DNA from: Actinomadura chibensis NBRC 106107
GTDB taxonomy: Bacteria; Actinomycetota; Actinomycetes; Streptosporangiales; Streptosporangiaceae
NCBI RefSeq assembly: GCF_001552135.1
Contig: NZ_BCQP01000029.1
Span: forward strand, 1-64,000
Direction: 5' to 3'
DNA length: 64,000 nt
The notes under the pieces are model-generated. The model did no database searches, had not been told where the DNA came from, and saw only the letters and a list, made by a program, of their open reading frames with translations. The translations under genes were made by a program, and so were the position numbers. Shown here one piece after another: positions 38,798 to 47,404 of this stretch; position 1 is the stretch's first letter; the number at the start of each line of letters is the position of its first letter.

Positions 38798-40174
38798 TCA
38801 GATGAGGCCCTGGGCGAGCATCGCGTCGGCTACTCGCTCGAAGCCCGCGATGTTGGCGCCGACCACGTAGTCGCCGGGGGCGCCGTAGCGCTCGGCCGTC
38901 TCGTAGCAGGTCGCGTGGATGTCGCTCATGATCCCCGCGAGCTCGTCCTCGACCTGGGCGAACGACCAGGCGGCGCGGGCCGCGTTCTGGCGCATCTCCA
39001 GGGCGCTCACCGCCACGCCGCCCGCGTTCGCGGCCTTGCCGGGGCCGAAGGCGACGTCCGCCTCCTGGAAGATGTGGACGGCCTCGGGCGTCGTCGGCAT
39101 GTTCGCGCCCTCCGAGACGGCCTTCACCCCGTTGCGGACGAGGAGCGCGGCGGCGTCGGCGTCCAGCTCGTTCTGCGTCGCCGACGGCAGCGCGATGTCG
39201 GCGGGGACGTCCCAGACCCGGCCGCCCGCGACGTACCGGGCCGACGATCCGCGCAGGTCGGCGTAGTCGGAGACGCGGCCCCGGTCGACCTCCTTGACGT
39301 GCTTGAGCAGATCGAGGTCGATGCCCTTGTCGTCCACCACGTAGCCGCCGGAGTCGGACACGGTGATCACGTTCGCGCCGAGCTGCTGCGCCTTCTCGAT
39401 CGTGTAGATCGCGACGTTGCCGGACCCGGACACGACGATCTGCTGGCCGTCGAGGTCCTCGCCGCGGTGCCGGAGCATCTCGGCGGTGAAGAGAACGTTC
39501 CCATAGCCGGTGGCCTCGGTCCGGCCCGCGGAGCCGCCCCACAGCATGCCCTTGCCGGTGAGGACGCCCGCCTCCCAGCGGTTCGTGACCCGGCGGTACT
39601 GCCCGAACAGGTAGCCGATCTCGCGGCCGCCGACGCCGATGTCGCCCGCCGGGACGTCGGTGTGCTCGCCGACGTGGCGGTACAGCTCCGTCATGAACGA
39701 CTGGCAGAACCGCATGACCTCCTGGTCGGAGCGGCCGTGCGGGTCGAAGTCGCTGCCGCCCTTGCCGCCGCCGATGCCGAGCCCGGTCAGCGCGTTCTTG
39801 AAGATCTGCTCGAAGCCGAGGAACTTCACGATGCCGAGGTTGACGGTCGGATGAAACCGCAGCCCGCCCTTGTACGGGCCGAGCGCGCCGTTGAACTCGA
39901 CGCGGAACCCGCGGTTGACGTGGACCCGACCGTCGTCGTCCTGCCAGGGGACGCGGAACATGATCTGCCGCTCGGGCTCGATCAGCCGCTCCAGCAGCCG
40001 GGCGTCGGCGAGGCCGGTCCGCGCGGCCAGCACCGGGCCGAGGGACTCAAGCACCTCGTGGACGGCCTGGTGGAACTCCGCCTCGCCGGGGTCGCGCCGC
40101 AGGACCCTCTCGTAGGTCTCCTCCAGGACGGCCAGGGTCTCGGGCGGGGCCGGCAGACGGGGGGCCAAGGGCAT
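38798..40174 (-). CDS. gdhA: NADP-type glutamate dehydrogenase (hexameric)
   Basis: This 458-residue enzyme interconverts glutamate and 2-oxoglutarate plus ammonia. Conserved blocks are GPYKGGLRFHPTVNLGIVKFLGFEQ with the substrate lysine, LGIGGGKGGSDFDPHG with the catalytic lysine, and a Rossmann motif VVSGSGNVAIYTIEKA. The length and GGGKGGSDFDP are typical of the about 450-residue hexameric assimilatory form, as opposed to the 180-kDa Streptomyces type. It is monocistronic. GAGGAAGGA precedes the ATG at somewhat long distance. Confidence 0.95.
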   Translation of the reverse strand: MPLAPRLPAPPETLAVLEETYERVLRRDPGEAEFHQAVHEVLESLGPVLAARTGLADARLLERLIEPERQIMFRVPWQDDDGRVHVNRGFRVEFNGALGPYKGGLRFHPTVNLGIVKFLGFEQIFKNALTGLGIGGGKGGSDFDPHGRSDQEVMRFCQSFMTELYRHVGEHTDVPAGDIGVGGREIGYLFGQYRRVTNRWEAGVLTGKGMLWGGSAGRTEATGYGNVLFTAEMLRHRGEDLDGQQIVVSGSGNVAIYTIEKAQQLGANVITVSDSGGYVVDDKGIDLDLLKHVKEVDRGRVSDYADLRGSSARYVAGGRVWDVPADIALPSATQNELDADAAALLVRNGVKAVSEGANMPTTPEAVHIFQEADVAFGPGKAANAGGVAVSALEMRQNAARAAWSFAQVEDELAGIMSDIHATCYETAERYGAPGDYVVGANIAGFERVADAMLAQGLI

Positions 40175-40266
40175 GGTGAAGGTCCTTCCTCAGACAACCC
40201 CTCCACTGTAAAACCTGCCCTCACCGGCTTTGACAGGCACGCCGGGACCTGGTCGAAACATGGAAC

Positions 40267-40305
40267 GCCGGGCCGCGTCCTCCCTGGGTGAGGGCGCGGC
40301 CCGGC
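40267..40305 (-). terminator. Terminator behind the DUF4360 pair
   Basis: GCCGGGCCGCGTCCTC (40267-40282) and GAGGGCGCGGCCCGGC (40290-40305) pair in 15 of 16 positions around a 7-base loop, 14 bases past the stop of the gene at 40319. Confidence 0.75.
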
Positions 40306-40318
40306 GAAAGACGGAAGG

Positions 40319-40963
40319 TCAGGCGGCAGGGCATTGCTTCCACGCGAAGTGATACGTGGTCTTGACGCTTCCGTCTGTGGAGTCGAAGGCCAGGAAGCTG
40401 GTCTCCGACGATCCGCCCGCGTAAACGCGGAGCTCGGTGTTGATGTTGAAGTTACGGTCCTCGCCGCACGGCTTCCAGACAAGCTCGGCGACGTCGGTCC
40501 GGTCGGAGAACTGCCAGTTGTCGGAGTACTCGCCCTTGATCGTGTGGCTCACGGGCGTGGTCTGCGACATACCCTGGTGGTAGTAGCTGGCGCGCTCCAG
40601 ACCGGAGGCGCCGTCCGCCAGGCTCGCGAAGCCGCGGTAGTCCGCCCCGGCGATCGCGTAGGTGAATCCCTGCGGCACGTGGACGCGGAGGTTCAGCTGG
40701 CAGTTCTTGCGGAAGTCGGTCGGCTTGGAGCCGCCGCCCGCCTGTGCGAGGTAGTCACTGTAGGTGACGGTGAACCCGGTGTTGTCGCTCGCCGGCGCCA
40801 CCGCGGCGGTCCCGGCGGGGCAGCCGGAGCCGTTCACGGTCAGGACGTCGATGACGATCTTGTCCGGGGGAGGGGTGGTGTCGGCGTGAGCCGCGGGGGC
40901 GATGGACGCCGGTAGCGCCAGGGCGGCCGCGCAGGCCGCCGAGACGGTCAGACCCTTGCGCAT
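40319..40963 (-). CDS. Secreted DUF4360 protein (second of tandem pair)
   Basis: The 214-residue protein has a signal peptide ending AAHADTTPP (residue 28) followed by a DUF4360 domain: VLTVNGSGCPAGTAAVAP, FTVTYSDYLAQ, KPTDFRKNCQL and a C-terminal FAWKQCP. Three conserved cysteines plus one near WKPCGED suggest two disulfides. DUF4360 proteins are small secreted proteins of fungi and actinomycetes with no known function. It lies 12 bases downstream of a close paralogue in the same operon. Confidence 0.92.
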   Translation of the reverse strand: MRKGLTVSAACAAALALPASIAPAAHADTTPPPDKIVIDVLTVNGSGCPAGTAAVAPASDNTGFTVTYSDYLAQAGGGSKPTDFRKNCQLNLRVHVPQGFTYAIAGADYRGFASLADGASGLERASYYHQGMSQTTPVSHTIKGEYSDNWQFSDRTDVAELVWKPCGEDRNFNINTELRVYAGGSSETSFLAFDSTDGSVKTTYHFAWKQCPAA

Positions 40964-40975
40964 TTTTCTACTCCT

Positions 40976-41647
40976 TTACCAGGCGGGGGGGCAGGTCATC
41001 CACGCGAAGTGGTACGTGGTCTTGATGCTGCCGTCGGTGGAGTCCATGGAAATGAAACTCACGTCGTCGGCGGCGGAAGTACCCTTCGCCACTCGCAGTT
41101 CGGTGTTGATGTTGAAGTTGCGCTCTTCGCCGCAGGGCTTCCACACCAACTGGGCCACGTCGTTCGTGTCCGTGAACTGCCAGTTGTCCGCGTACTCGCC
41201 ACTAATGTTGTGCGTTCTGGCGGCGGTCTGCTGCTGCCCCTGGAAGTAGTAGCTAGCCTTTTCCACGGCGGTGGCGCCGGGTGCCAGGCTGGCGAACCCC
41301 CGGTAGTCGGTAGAGGAGATCGCGTAGGTGAAGCCCTGGGGGACGTGCACCTTCATGCTGATCTGGCAGTTCTTGCGGAAATCGGTCGGCTTCGCGTCGC
41401 CGCCGATCTGCGCGAGGTAGTCGCTGTAGGTGACAGTGAATGCCTCTTTGTCTTCCGACACCGCGACGGCGGCGGTGCCGGCCGGGCAGCCGGAGCCGTT
41501 CACTGTCGCGATCTCGATGGTCACTCCTTTAGGCCCGGGAACGAAGTACGAGCCGTAGGAACCGGCCGAGGCCGGCGTGGCCGTCAGGGCCGTCACCGCG
41601 GCCACGGCCATTGCGCCCGCGGCGCAGCTGGCGATCCCTTTTCGCAT
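40976..41647 (-). CDS. Secreted DUF4360 protein (first of tandem pair)
   Basis: This 223-residue paralogue of the next gene shares VNGSGCPAGTAAVA, FTVTYSDYLAQ.GG and KPTDFRKNCQ. The start is the ATG at 41647 (MRKGIASCAAGAMAV), which gives a proper signal peptide and has AAGGAGG upstream. About 60 per cent identity with its neighbour (estimated by eye) indicates gene duplication. A good promoter lies at 41680-41709. Confidence 0.92.
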   Translation of the reverse strand: MRKGIASCAAGAMAVAAVTALTATPASAGSYGSYFVPGPKGVTIEIATVNGSGCPAGTAAVAVSEDKEAFTVTYSDYLAQIGGDAKPTDFRKNCQISMKVHVPQGFTYAISSTDYRGFASLAPGATAVEKASYYFQGQQQTAARTHNISGEYADNWQFTDTNDVAQLVWKPCGEERNFNINTELRVAKGTSAADDVSFISMDSTDGSIKTTYHFAWMTCPPAW

Positions 41648-41679
41648 GCGATTCCTCCTTCTTGGCCCTGCGCAAAGGG

Positions 41680-41709
41680 AGCGTAAACTCGCCTGATCAA
41701 CTTGGTCAA
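41680..41709 (-). promoter_or_regulatory. Promoter of the DUF4360 operon
   Basis: The minus strand shows TTGACC (41709-41704), an 18-base spacer and TACGCT (41685-41680), a HrdB-type promoter with a predicted leader of about 26 bases. Upstream lies an A+T-rich stretch (TTTTTAACAATAGAAAA near 41717-41733), which could act as an UP-like element. Confidence 0.6.
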
Positions 41710-41933
41710 TCACCACTTTTTAACAATAGAAAACGATCGAAGCCGGCGCGGTTGACGGGCGTGATCAGGAGAAATGGAAGGTCCAACGACCGGGTTTCGA
41801 ATGGGACCGTTCCATCAAGCTGGTTTGAACGTTTCAACCGCTCATCCAGAAGTCATAGAAAACGGCCCCGGGGTACCGCGCGGGAAAAGCGCGAGCCCAG
41901 GGGCTTGTCACGCTCGGTGACGAAGGGGCCGCG

Positions 41934-42293
41934 TCAGCCCTCGGCGCGCAGCCGGGCCGCGAGGACGGCCGCCTGGCTGTGCTCGACGTCCCTGGTCGCG
42001 GTCAGGAGGGTGAGGGGGCCCCGTCCCGCAAGCCCTCGTAGACGGTCGTAGGCCGCCGCTCGTTCAGGATCGTTCAGTTCGCCTTCATATCGGCGGGTGA
42101 ACTCCTCGAACCTGTCCACCCGGTGCCCGTACCACTTGCGCAGGTCGGTGGAGGGGGCGACGTCCTTCTCCCACTCGTCCAGCCGCGCCTTCTCCTTGGA
42201 CAGGCCGCGCGGCCACACCCGATCGACCAGGACCCGCAGCCTGCCGTCGTCGTCCGAGGCGGGCTCGTACACCCTGCGCAGCCTCACGTCCAT
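41934..42293 (-). CDS. DUF488 family protein (YeaO-like)
   Basis: This 119-residue protein has the DUF488 signatures LVDRVWPRGLSKEKARLDEW, then VAPSTDLRKWYGH, then GPLTLLTATRDVEHSQAAVL. The family is widespread and uncharacterised. GGGAGGG precedes the ATG. It stands alone downstream of no clear partner; a 218-base gap separates it from the small gene at 42512. Confidence 0.9.
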   Translation of the reverse strand: MDVRLRRVYEPASDDDGRLRVLVDRVWPRGLSKEKARLDEWEKDVAPSTDLRKWYGHRVDRFEEFTRRYEGELNDPERAAAYDRLRGLAGRGPLTLLTATRDVEHSQAAVLAARLRAEG

Positions 42294-42511
42294 GATCCCT
42301 CCCCTGGTCTGTCTACCGCGCCCCGTCCGGCCCCCGGACGCCGGGGTCCCCTGTACGCTCCCCGCCCCGTCCCGGACGACACACCCGGTCGTCCGGCCAC
42401 CGAAGACGCACCCCGGAGCCACCCGCCGGGCACGCGCTCCGACAGCCCCGCGCGGGAGACACACCGCTGACTGAACACGCTGCGGATACACCGCCGAGGA
42501 CACCCCGAGAG

Positions 42512-42769
42512 CTATCCGCCGAGGCCACACCCTCGGTCGGCGGCCGTACGGCGGGCGAACTCCGCGGCGGCGGTGCGGCGGGCGAACTCGCCCGCGAGCG
42601 CGCGGCTCAGCACGTCGTCATCCGGTCTGTGCCGGTCCAGGAAGGTGAGCGCCTCGGCCAGTTCGTCGGTGGTAAGGCGTCCTACCGGCTTCGCGGCCCA
42701 GCGCGGCGGAGCCGGGCCGGGACGCCCGCCGGACGGCGCGGCGCGCGGTTCCGTGGTCACCGGGCACAT
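42512..42769 (-). CDS. Small hypothetical protein (85 residues)
   Basis: The frame starts MCPVTTEPRAAPSGGRPG after GAAGGAAAGG. A helical middle (LTTDELAEALTFLDRH) is followed by a direct duplication EFARRTAAA-EFARRTAAD. No family is recognised. The codon-position pattern looks coding, but confidence is moderate because G+C-rich DNA gives many open frames. Confidence 0.45.
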   Translation of the reverse strand: MCPVTTEPRAAPSGGRPGPAPPRWAAKPVGRLTTDELAEALTFLDRHRPDDDVLSRALAGEFARRTAAAEFARRTAADRGCGLGG

Positions 42770-42843
42770 CCTTTCCTTCTCGCACTCGGCGGGCGGCGGC
42801 GCGGCGGCCCGTCCGCCGCAACCCGGTCGAATAGGATCGGCGC

Positions 42844-43044
42844 GTGCATTGGTGGAGCCAACTCGCCTTCGACGCGGCGGCGGAGTCGCAGGCCGCGGAT
42901 CCGTCGCCGGGAAATCAAATGGCGGCCGCCCAGGTGCACGCGCTCGTTTCGATCGCGGAGGCATTGCATCGCGTCGCGGCGGCGCTGGAGGAGGGGGACG
43001 GCCCCGAAATCGTCCCGGCGCTGCCCGCCCGGCCGAGAAAGTGA
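42844..43044 (+). CDS. Small hypothetical protein (66 residues)
   Basis: A GTG start follows an AGGAT-like site. The protein is mostly helical (AFDAAAESQAADP, then QMAAAQVHALVSIAEALHRVAAALEEG), soluble and acidic, and starts MHWWSQL. It ends directly before a strong hairpin (43047-43077), which supports it as a real transcript. No family is recognised. Confidence 0.5.
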   Translation: MHWWSQLAFDAAAESQAADPSPGNQMAAAQVHALVSIAEALHRVAAALEEGDGPEIVPALPARPRK

Positions 43045-43046
43045 AG

Positions 43047-43077
43047 TGCCGGTGCGCCCGCGGCGGGCGCACCGGCA
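43047..43077 (+). terminator. Perfect 14-bp hairpin, followed by repeated ACCGGCAT words
   Basis: TGCCGGTGCGCCCG (43047-43060) pairs with CGGGCGCACCGGCA (43064-43077) around a 3-base loop. The next 60 bases repeat ACCGGCAT and ACCGGCATT, copies of the hairpin's right arm. Confidence 0.65.
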
Positions 43078-43176
43078 TTCGTCCGGCGTTTCACGCACCG
43101 GCATGTCGCATACCGGCATTCCGGGCATCCCGTGTTTCAGGCGCCGGTGTCGTGCGGGCCGGTGTCCGCGCGGCGG

Positions 43177-43980
43177 TCAGGCATCGCTGAACGACCTGCG
43201 GTCCGTCCGGCCGTTGGAACTAGCGGCGAGGCGGGAGGTCTTGGCGACGGGCGGGCGGGGCGGCGGGATCTGCGCGGTGTGCTCGGCGGGCGGCGGCGGG
43301 TCGGCGGCGGGTTCCTCCACCGGCTCGGCCTTGGGCGGCTCGTCGCGGGGCCGGTCCCGCAGGCGCCGGGCGGCCTGGCGGAGGGCGCGCTCGCCGACCA
43401 GCCGGGTCAGTTCGAGCCCCCAGCAGTCCAGCTTGTCGGCGTCGGTGAGGTCGTCGCGGTGGCTGAGCTCGGCGGCGAGCCCGCCGAGCCGCTGCGCCTC
43501 GGCCAGGTCGAACTCGCGCATGAGGTGGCAGCACAGCTCGGCGAGGGCCGCGTGGTCGCGCGCGTACGACAGCCCGGCGAGGTCGTCGCGGGACAGCCTG
43601 CTCAGCGCGCGTTTGCGGGCCAGCTCGCCGTCCGCGAGCCGCAGCACGCCGTTGAGCAGCGCGACGGGGCCGGTGCCGATCGCCCTGGTGGACGCGGGTC
43701 CGAACGACATGCGCAGGACGGCCGCCGCGCCGATCGCGGCGACCAGCACCCGGACGATCATGGTGCTCGCGGGCGGGGTCGTCACGGGCAGCCCGAACGT
43801 CCAGCCGGACGCGGTCACCGCGATCAGCGCGACGATCGACGCGCTCGCGTTGACGAAGACGAACAGCAGCCCGCCCGGGGACAGCAGCGCGGTGACCGGC
43901 TTGTCGCGGTACCGCGCGACCAGCTCGGCGAGGCCGATCGCGCCGCCGATCAGGGCGGCGAGGAGCATCTCGACGGTCAT
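43177..43980 (-). CDS. Membrane protein of unknown function
   Basis: In this 267-residue protein, residues 1-115 contain three to four hydrophobic helices (LLAALIGGAIGLAELVARY, ALLSPGGLLFVFVNASASIV, TMIVRVLVAAIGAAAVLRM). The rest is cytoplasmic, helical and charged, ending in a proline-rich tail. There is no family match. It lies 10 bases after the small gene at 43991-44245, so the two form an operon. Confidence 0.72.
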   Translation of the reverse strand: MTVEMLLAALIGGAIGLAELVARYRDKPVTALLSPGGLLFVFVNASASIVALIAVTASGWTFGLPVTTPPASTMIVRVLVAAIGAAAVLRMSFGPASTRAIGTGPVALLNGVLRLADGELARKRALSRLSRDDLAGLSYARDHAALAELCCHLMREFDLAEAQRLGGLAAELSHRDDLTDADKLDCWGLELTRLVGERALRQAARRLRDRPRDEPPKAEPVEEPAADPPPPAEHTAQIPPPRPPVAKTSRLAASSNGRTDRRSFSDA

Positions 43981-43990
43981 GGGCCCTCCC

Positions 43991-44245
43991 CTAGGCGCTG
44001 CGGGCGGTCAGCCGGCCGAACGGGGACTCCCACGGCCGCCCGGCCGCGTCCGCACGGCTCGGCGGCACCGCGGCGGGGCGCCGCCGCCGGGACGCGAGCT
44101 CGGCCCGCTCGACCTCCAGGAAGACGAGCAGCCACTCCGCGGGGCCGGCGGCGAGTCCGGTGTGGGGGCGCAGCGCCCGTTCGCGCGCGCCGAGAAAGGC
44201 CAGGAGCCATCCGGTGGGTCCGGCGCCTCTAATCCGTGAATCCAT
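43991..44245 (-). CDS. Small protein with an internal duplication
   Basis: The frame is 84 residues. Residues 9-25 (GPTGWLLAFLGARERAL) and 34-50 (GPAEWLLVFLEVERAEL) are a 25-residue-period duplication, suggesting two amphipathic helices. Such conserved duplication supports coding. It lies directly upstream of the membrane protein gene. An in-frame ATG 12 bases earlier is also possible. Confidence 0.55.
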   Translation of the reverse strand: MDSRIRGAGPTGWLLAFLGARERALRPHTGLAAGPAEWLLVFLEVERAELASRRRRPAAVPPSRADAAGRPWESPFGRLTARSA

Positions 44246-44798
44246 GGGGGAGACCATTCCGCAGCGGGCCGGGGAAGTCGACCTCCGCCGCGTCAATTTT
44301 TCCGGTCGCGCGATTGGCGGAGGCATTCACCGGTATCTCGCGCGATACGCCCTGAGATGTCGCTAGAGAGCGGGGAATCTTCTTTCCCTTGGCGCGCCGC
44401 GCATTTCCGGTGGAGCGGCCCCGGGAATTTCTTTACGAAAGATTCCGGCGGGGCCCCGGGAACGGACGGAGGGGCCACTTCCCCCGAAGTGACCCCTCTC
44501 CCCCCGTTCCGCCGAGCCGGGCCGGGACGCGCACACAGGACCGGCCGCTCCCCCCGAAGCGGCTCGTCCCGGCCCGCCCGGCGGATGTGTCGAAGGTAGC
44601 GACCTGGACGCGCCGTGGCGGTGGCTTTACCCCCGCGCGTCGATGAGCGGGCCACAGTGTGCGACGAGCGGACCACGCTCCGCGTTCGTCCCGCGACCCC
44701 CGTCCGGCACGGGCGTGGTACCGGCGCGGGACGCGCTCGTTACGCTTGCGGAGGCGGCCGCCACGTGGGCGGGGCGCCTACCGGGAGGGACGCGGCCG
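44246..44798. other. 553-base divergent gap before peptide deformylase
   Basis: I see no convincing gene. The part 44290-44450 has markedly lower G+C than its surroundings and likely carries the promoter for the minus-strand pair. At 44459-44510 there is a nested hairpin: outer arms GGAACGG/CCGTTCC and inner arms GGGGCCACTTC/GAAGTGACCCC (one G-T pair). It is not behind any recognised gene. Confidence 0.5.
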
Positions 44799-45359
44799 AT
44801 GGCGGGACAGGTGCGACCGATCACGCTCGTGGGGACCCCGGTCCTGCACGCGCCGTGCCGGCGCGTCGAGGACTTCGACGCCGGGCTGGCGGAGCTGGTC
44901 GACGACATGTTCGCCAGCATGTACGCGGCGGAGGGCGTCGGCCTCGCCGCCAACCAGATCGGCGTCGACCTGCGCGTCTTCGTCTACGACTGCCCGGACG
45001 CGGACGGCGCGCGGCACCGGGGCGCCGTCGTCAACCCCGTCCTGGAGCTGCCCGCGCTGGAGGACAGGCGGCTGGACGACGGCGACGAGGGCTGCCTGTC
45101 CGTGCCCGGCCCGCACGCGCGGCTGGCCCGCCCGGACCACGCGGCCGTGCGGGGCTTCGACGTCGCGGGGAAACCGGTCAGGGTCGAGGGGACGGGCCTG
45201 CTCGCCCGCTGCCTCCAGCACGAGACGGACCACCTGGAGGGCAGGCTCTACATCGACCGCCTCTCCGCCCGCGCCCGCAAGAAGGTGCTGAAGGAGTACA
45301 AGGAGTACGAGGCGGCGCGCGCGGAGGCCGAGGAGTCGCTCCCGTCAGGCGGCCAGTAG
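44799..45359 (+). CDS. def: Peptide deformylase
   Basis: This 186-residue metalloenzyme removes the formyl group from nascent proteins. All three PDF motifs are present: GVGLAANQ, EGCLSVPG and QHETDHLEG, giving the Cys-His-His metal site. The start MAGQVRPITLVGTPVL fits the family. The frame is open 52 codons further upstream, but that region lacks a ribosome site, whereas GGGAGGG precedes this ATG. It overlaps the tail of the convergent gene at 45345 by 15 bases. Confidence 0.94.
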   Translation: MAGQVRPITLVGTPVLHAPCRRVEDFDAGLAELVDDMFASMYAAEGVGLAANQIGVDLRVFVYDCPDADGARHRGAVVNPVLELPALEDRRLDDGDEGCLSVPGPHARLARPDHAAVRGFDVAGKPVRVEGTGLLARCLQHETDHLEGRLYIDRLSARARKKVLKEYKEYEAARAEAEESLPSGGQ

Positions 45360-46466
45360 CCGTTCGTACTCGTAGAGGGCCCCGGCGAACTCCCTGACCG
45401 GCACCTCGCACGCGTGCCCGGGAAGCCACAGATGCTCCAGCCGGACGGTGTGCGCGTCCACCCGCAGATGGCACGCGTTCCCGGTGTGCTCCCATCCCGG
45501 GCGCGCGCCGCGGACGACCTCCAGGTGGTGGCGATGGCACTGCACGTCGTGGAGCAGGAACGCGGCGAGGACATGGCGCGGCCCGTCCACGGCCGCCGGG
45601 AACGCGCTCGCGCCGGACGCCGCCGACGCCGGGTCGGCGCCGGAGTCCACCAGTTCCGGGAAGAACACCCGCACGTGCTTGAGGACGCCTCCGGCCTCGA
45701 TCGGTTCGCAGGGCAGGCGCAGCACCGACTCCGGATCGACGTAGCCGTGCACCGGAACGCCTGCCACGCGCCCGGACCACGCCCCTGGGATGCCGCCGAC
45801 GAAACGGGCTCGGGTAAGGGCGTCCCCCAGCTCGGCCATGAGGCGCTCAGGGTCGATGCCACGCGGCATGAACGTCTTGGTGCCGCTGCGTAGGCGCGTT
45901 CCGGTCTCGTCCAGGACGGCGAGGTCCGCCCAGCAGGGCCCGGTCCCGGTCTCCAGGACGCCGTGGGGCAGGCACGCGTCCGGGTGCGGGGTGAGGCCCG
46001 CCATGTCCTCCAGGACGGAACGCGGCGTCCGGACGAGACTCCACCCCTGCGTCCGCCACGACACCGACCCCAGCGCCAGCGATGCCGCGACGGACTCGCC
46101 GGGCGCCGGGTCGGCCGGCGGCGGCGGTTCGGCGAGGGCGCGGCGGTTGTGCAGGGTGTCGACCTCGTGGAGGTACTCGTCCAGGCACTGGCGCAGGACG
46201 GTCGGGTCGAGGTCGCAGGACGCCCACCCGCCGATGTCCCGCACGTGGACGATCGCCCCGTCGAAGTCGAGGCGGTGGTAGCGGTAGTGCTCCTGCCAGG
46301 GCTCGGCGGGGGCGCCGCGCAGCCGCCCCTGGGCGCGGACGATCGCGGCGACGTCCTCGCCCAGGTCGTTGATGAGGAAGTCGCGCAGCGGGGCGTGCAG
46401 CGGATCGGTCTCCACGGCCACCCGCACCCCGTCACTGCGGAACCGCACCGGAAGCGACATCGCCAT
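45345..46466 (-). CDS. Uncharacterised 373-residue cytoplasmic protein
   Basis: No signal peptide, membrane helix or familiar motif is seen. The first 110 residues form a compact-looking unit (VRFRSDGVRVAVETDPLHAP to CLDEYLHEVDTLHN), separated by a proline-rich linker (PPPPADPAPGE) from a larger C-terminal part. That part is rich in His, Cys and Trp (LLHDVQCHRHHLEVV, HTGNACHLRV), which could bind metal. It is probably real given codon pattern and length. I cannot name a family. Confidence 0.65.
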   Translation of the reverse strand: MAMSLPVRFRSDGVRVAVETDPLHAPLRDFLINDLGEDVAAIVRAQGRLRGAPAEPWQEHYRYHRLDFDGAIVHVRDIGGWASCDLDPTVLRQCLDEYLHEVDTLHNRRALAEPPPPADPAPGESVAASLALGSVSWRTQGWSLVRTPRSVLEDMAGLTPHPDACLPHGVLETGTGPCWADLAVLDETGTRLRSGTKTFMPRGIDPERLMAELGDALTRARFVGGIPGAWSGRVAGVPVHGYVDPESVLRLPCEPIEAGGVLKHVRVFFPELVDSGADPASAASGASAFPAAVDGPRHVLAAFLLHDVQCHRHHLEVVRGARPGWEHTGNACHLRVDAHTVRLEHLWLPGHACEVPVREFAGALYEYERLLAA

Positions 46467-46566
46467 CCGGGTGATTATGCCGATAAGCGAAGATCATCAC
46501 CTGATATGGCGAAATGATGCCTTCGGCCGGGGTGTCGGCACGCCCGTCCCCGGTCCGGCCGCCGCG

Positions 46567-47205
46567 TCAGTCCGGGTCGGTGAGGGGGGCGGGGGTCTTG
46601 ACCGGGGCCGGGAACTCCGCCCACACCACGGTTCGCGGGCCGTCGGCCCGGACGCCCCAGCGGGACGCGAGCGCGTCCACGATCCGCATCCCGCGGCCCG
46701 TCTCGGCGCCGATCTCGTCCTTCACGTGCGGCTTCCCGTCCGCGGCGCCGTCGTCGCCGACCTCCAGCCGGTACCGGCCGTCCACGGCGGCGAGGAGGAC
46801 CGTCACGCTGCCCCCGTCCAGCCCGGACGCCGTGTGCGTGATCGCGTTCGCGACCGTCTCGCTCACCACCATGACGATGTCGTCCAACACGGTCTCATCG
46901 ACGTCGCCGTAGTCGATCCCGGTTCGGCCGGCGGCGTCCGGGCTGCCCGCGTTCTTGCCGAGGACCGCGTCCCGGACGAAGTTCCGCGCGTGGCCGACCG
47001 CCCGTCGCGTGCCGGGCAGGGTGACCTCGCCGATCACCGTGGGGTCCCGCGACTCGCCCACCGCACCGCCTCCCCGACGCCGGGCGCGCCGGGGAGCCCG
47101 GCCCGCCTCGCCCACCCGGGCCGCCTCAGCCGCCCGGGCCGCTTCGCCCGCCCGGGCGGCCTCGACCACCCGGCCGGTCGTCCGCACCACGTCCTCGGTA
47201 CCCAC
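46567..47205 (-). CDS. Anti-sigma-factor-type ATP-binding protein (RsbW/HATPase_c)
   Basis: This protein of about 212 residues has a C-terminal single-domain HATPase. The N-box is VSETVANAITHT, the G1 box LEVGDDGA and the G2 box GRGMRIVDALASRWG. Such actinomycete proteins act as anti-sigma kinases or partner-switch regulators. The N-terminal 45 residues are a repetitive Ala/Arg/Gly stretch (RAGEAARAAEAARVGEAGRA), unusual and likely disordered. GTG at 47205 has AAGGGAG upstream. It is divergent from the sensor kinase at 47405. Confidence 0.85.
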   Translation of the reverse strand: MGTEDVVRTTGRVVEAARAGEAARAAEAARVGEAGRAPRRARRRGGGAVGESRDPTVIGEVTLPGTRRAVGHARNFVRDAVLGKNAGSPDAAGRTGIDYGDVDETVLDDIVMVVSETVANAITHTASGLDGGSVTVLLAAVDGRYRLEVGDDGAADGKPHVKDEIGAETGRGMRIVDALASRWGVRADGPRTVVWAEFPAPVKTPAPLTDPD

Positions 47206-47404
47206 GCGACGGCTCCCTTCGCGTCCGGAAAGTCGCCCGTCACCCTCGCTGTACGGCCGCGGGTCCGCGTTCCGTTCACGTTCCAATCGACCGTTCCGCC
47301 TGATCGCACCGCACGTTCCGCACGCGGACACGCGACCATAACCTACCCTGAGTGACGGATGGTCACGCTGAGTATCCAACCGTTTCGGATCCGGGGAGTC
47401 GGCT

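Noticed and set aside
44293..44676. A 127-codon minus-strand frame in the gap before peptide deformylase
   Set aside because: No ribosome site, odd composition, and it crosses both the low-G+C promoter-like stretch and a hairpin.
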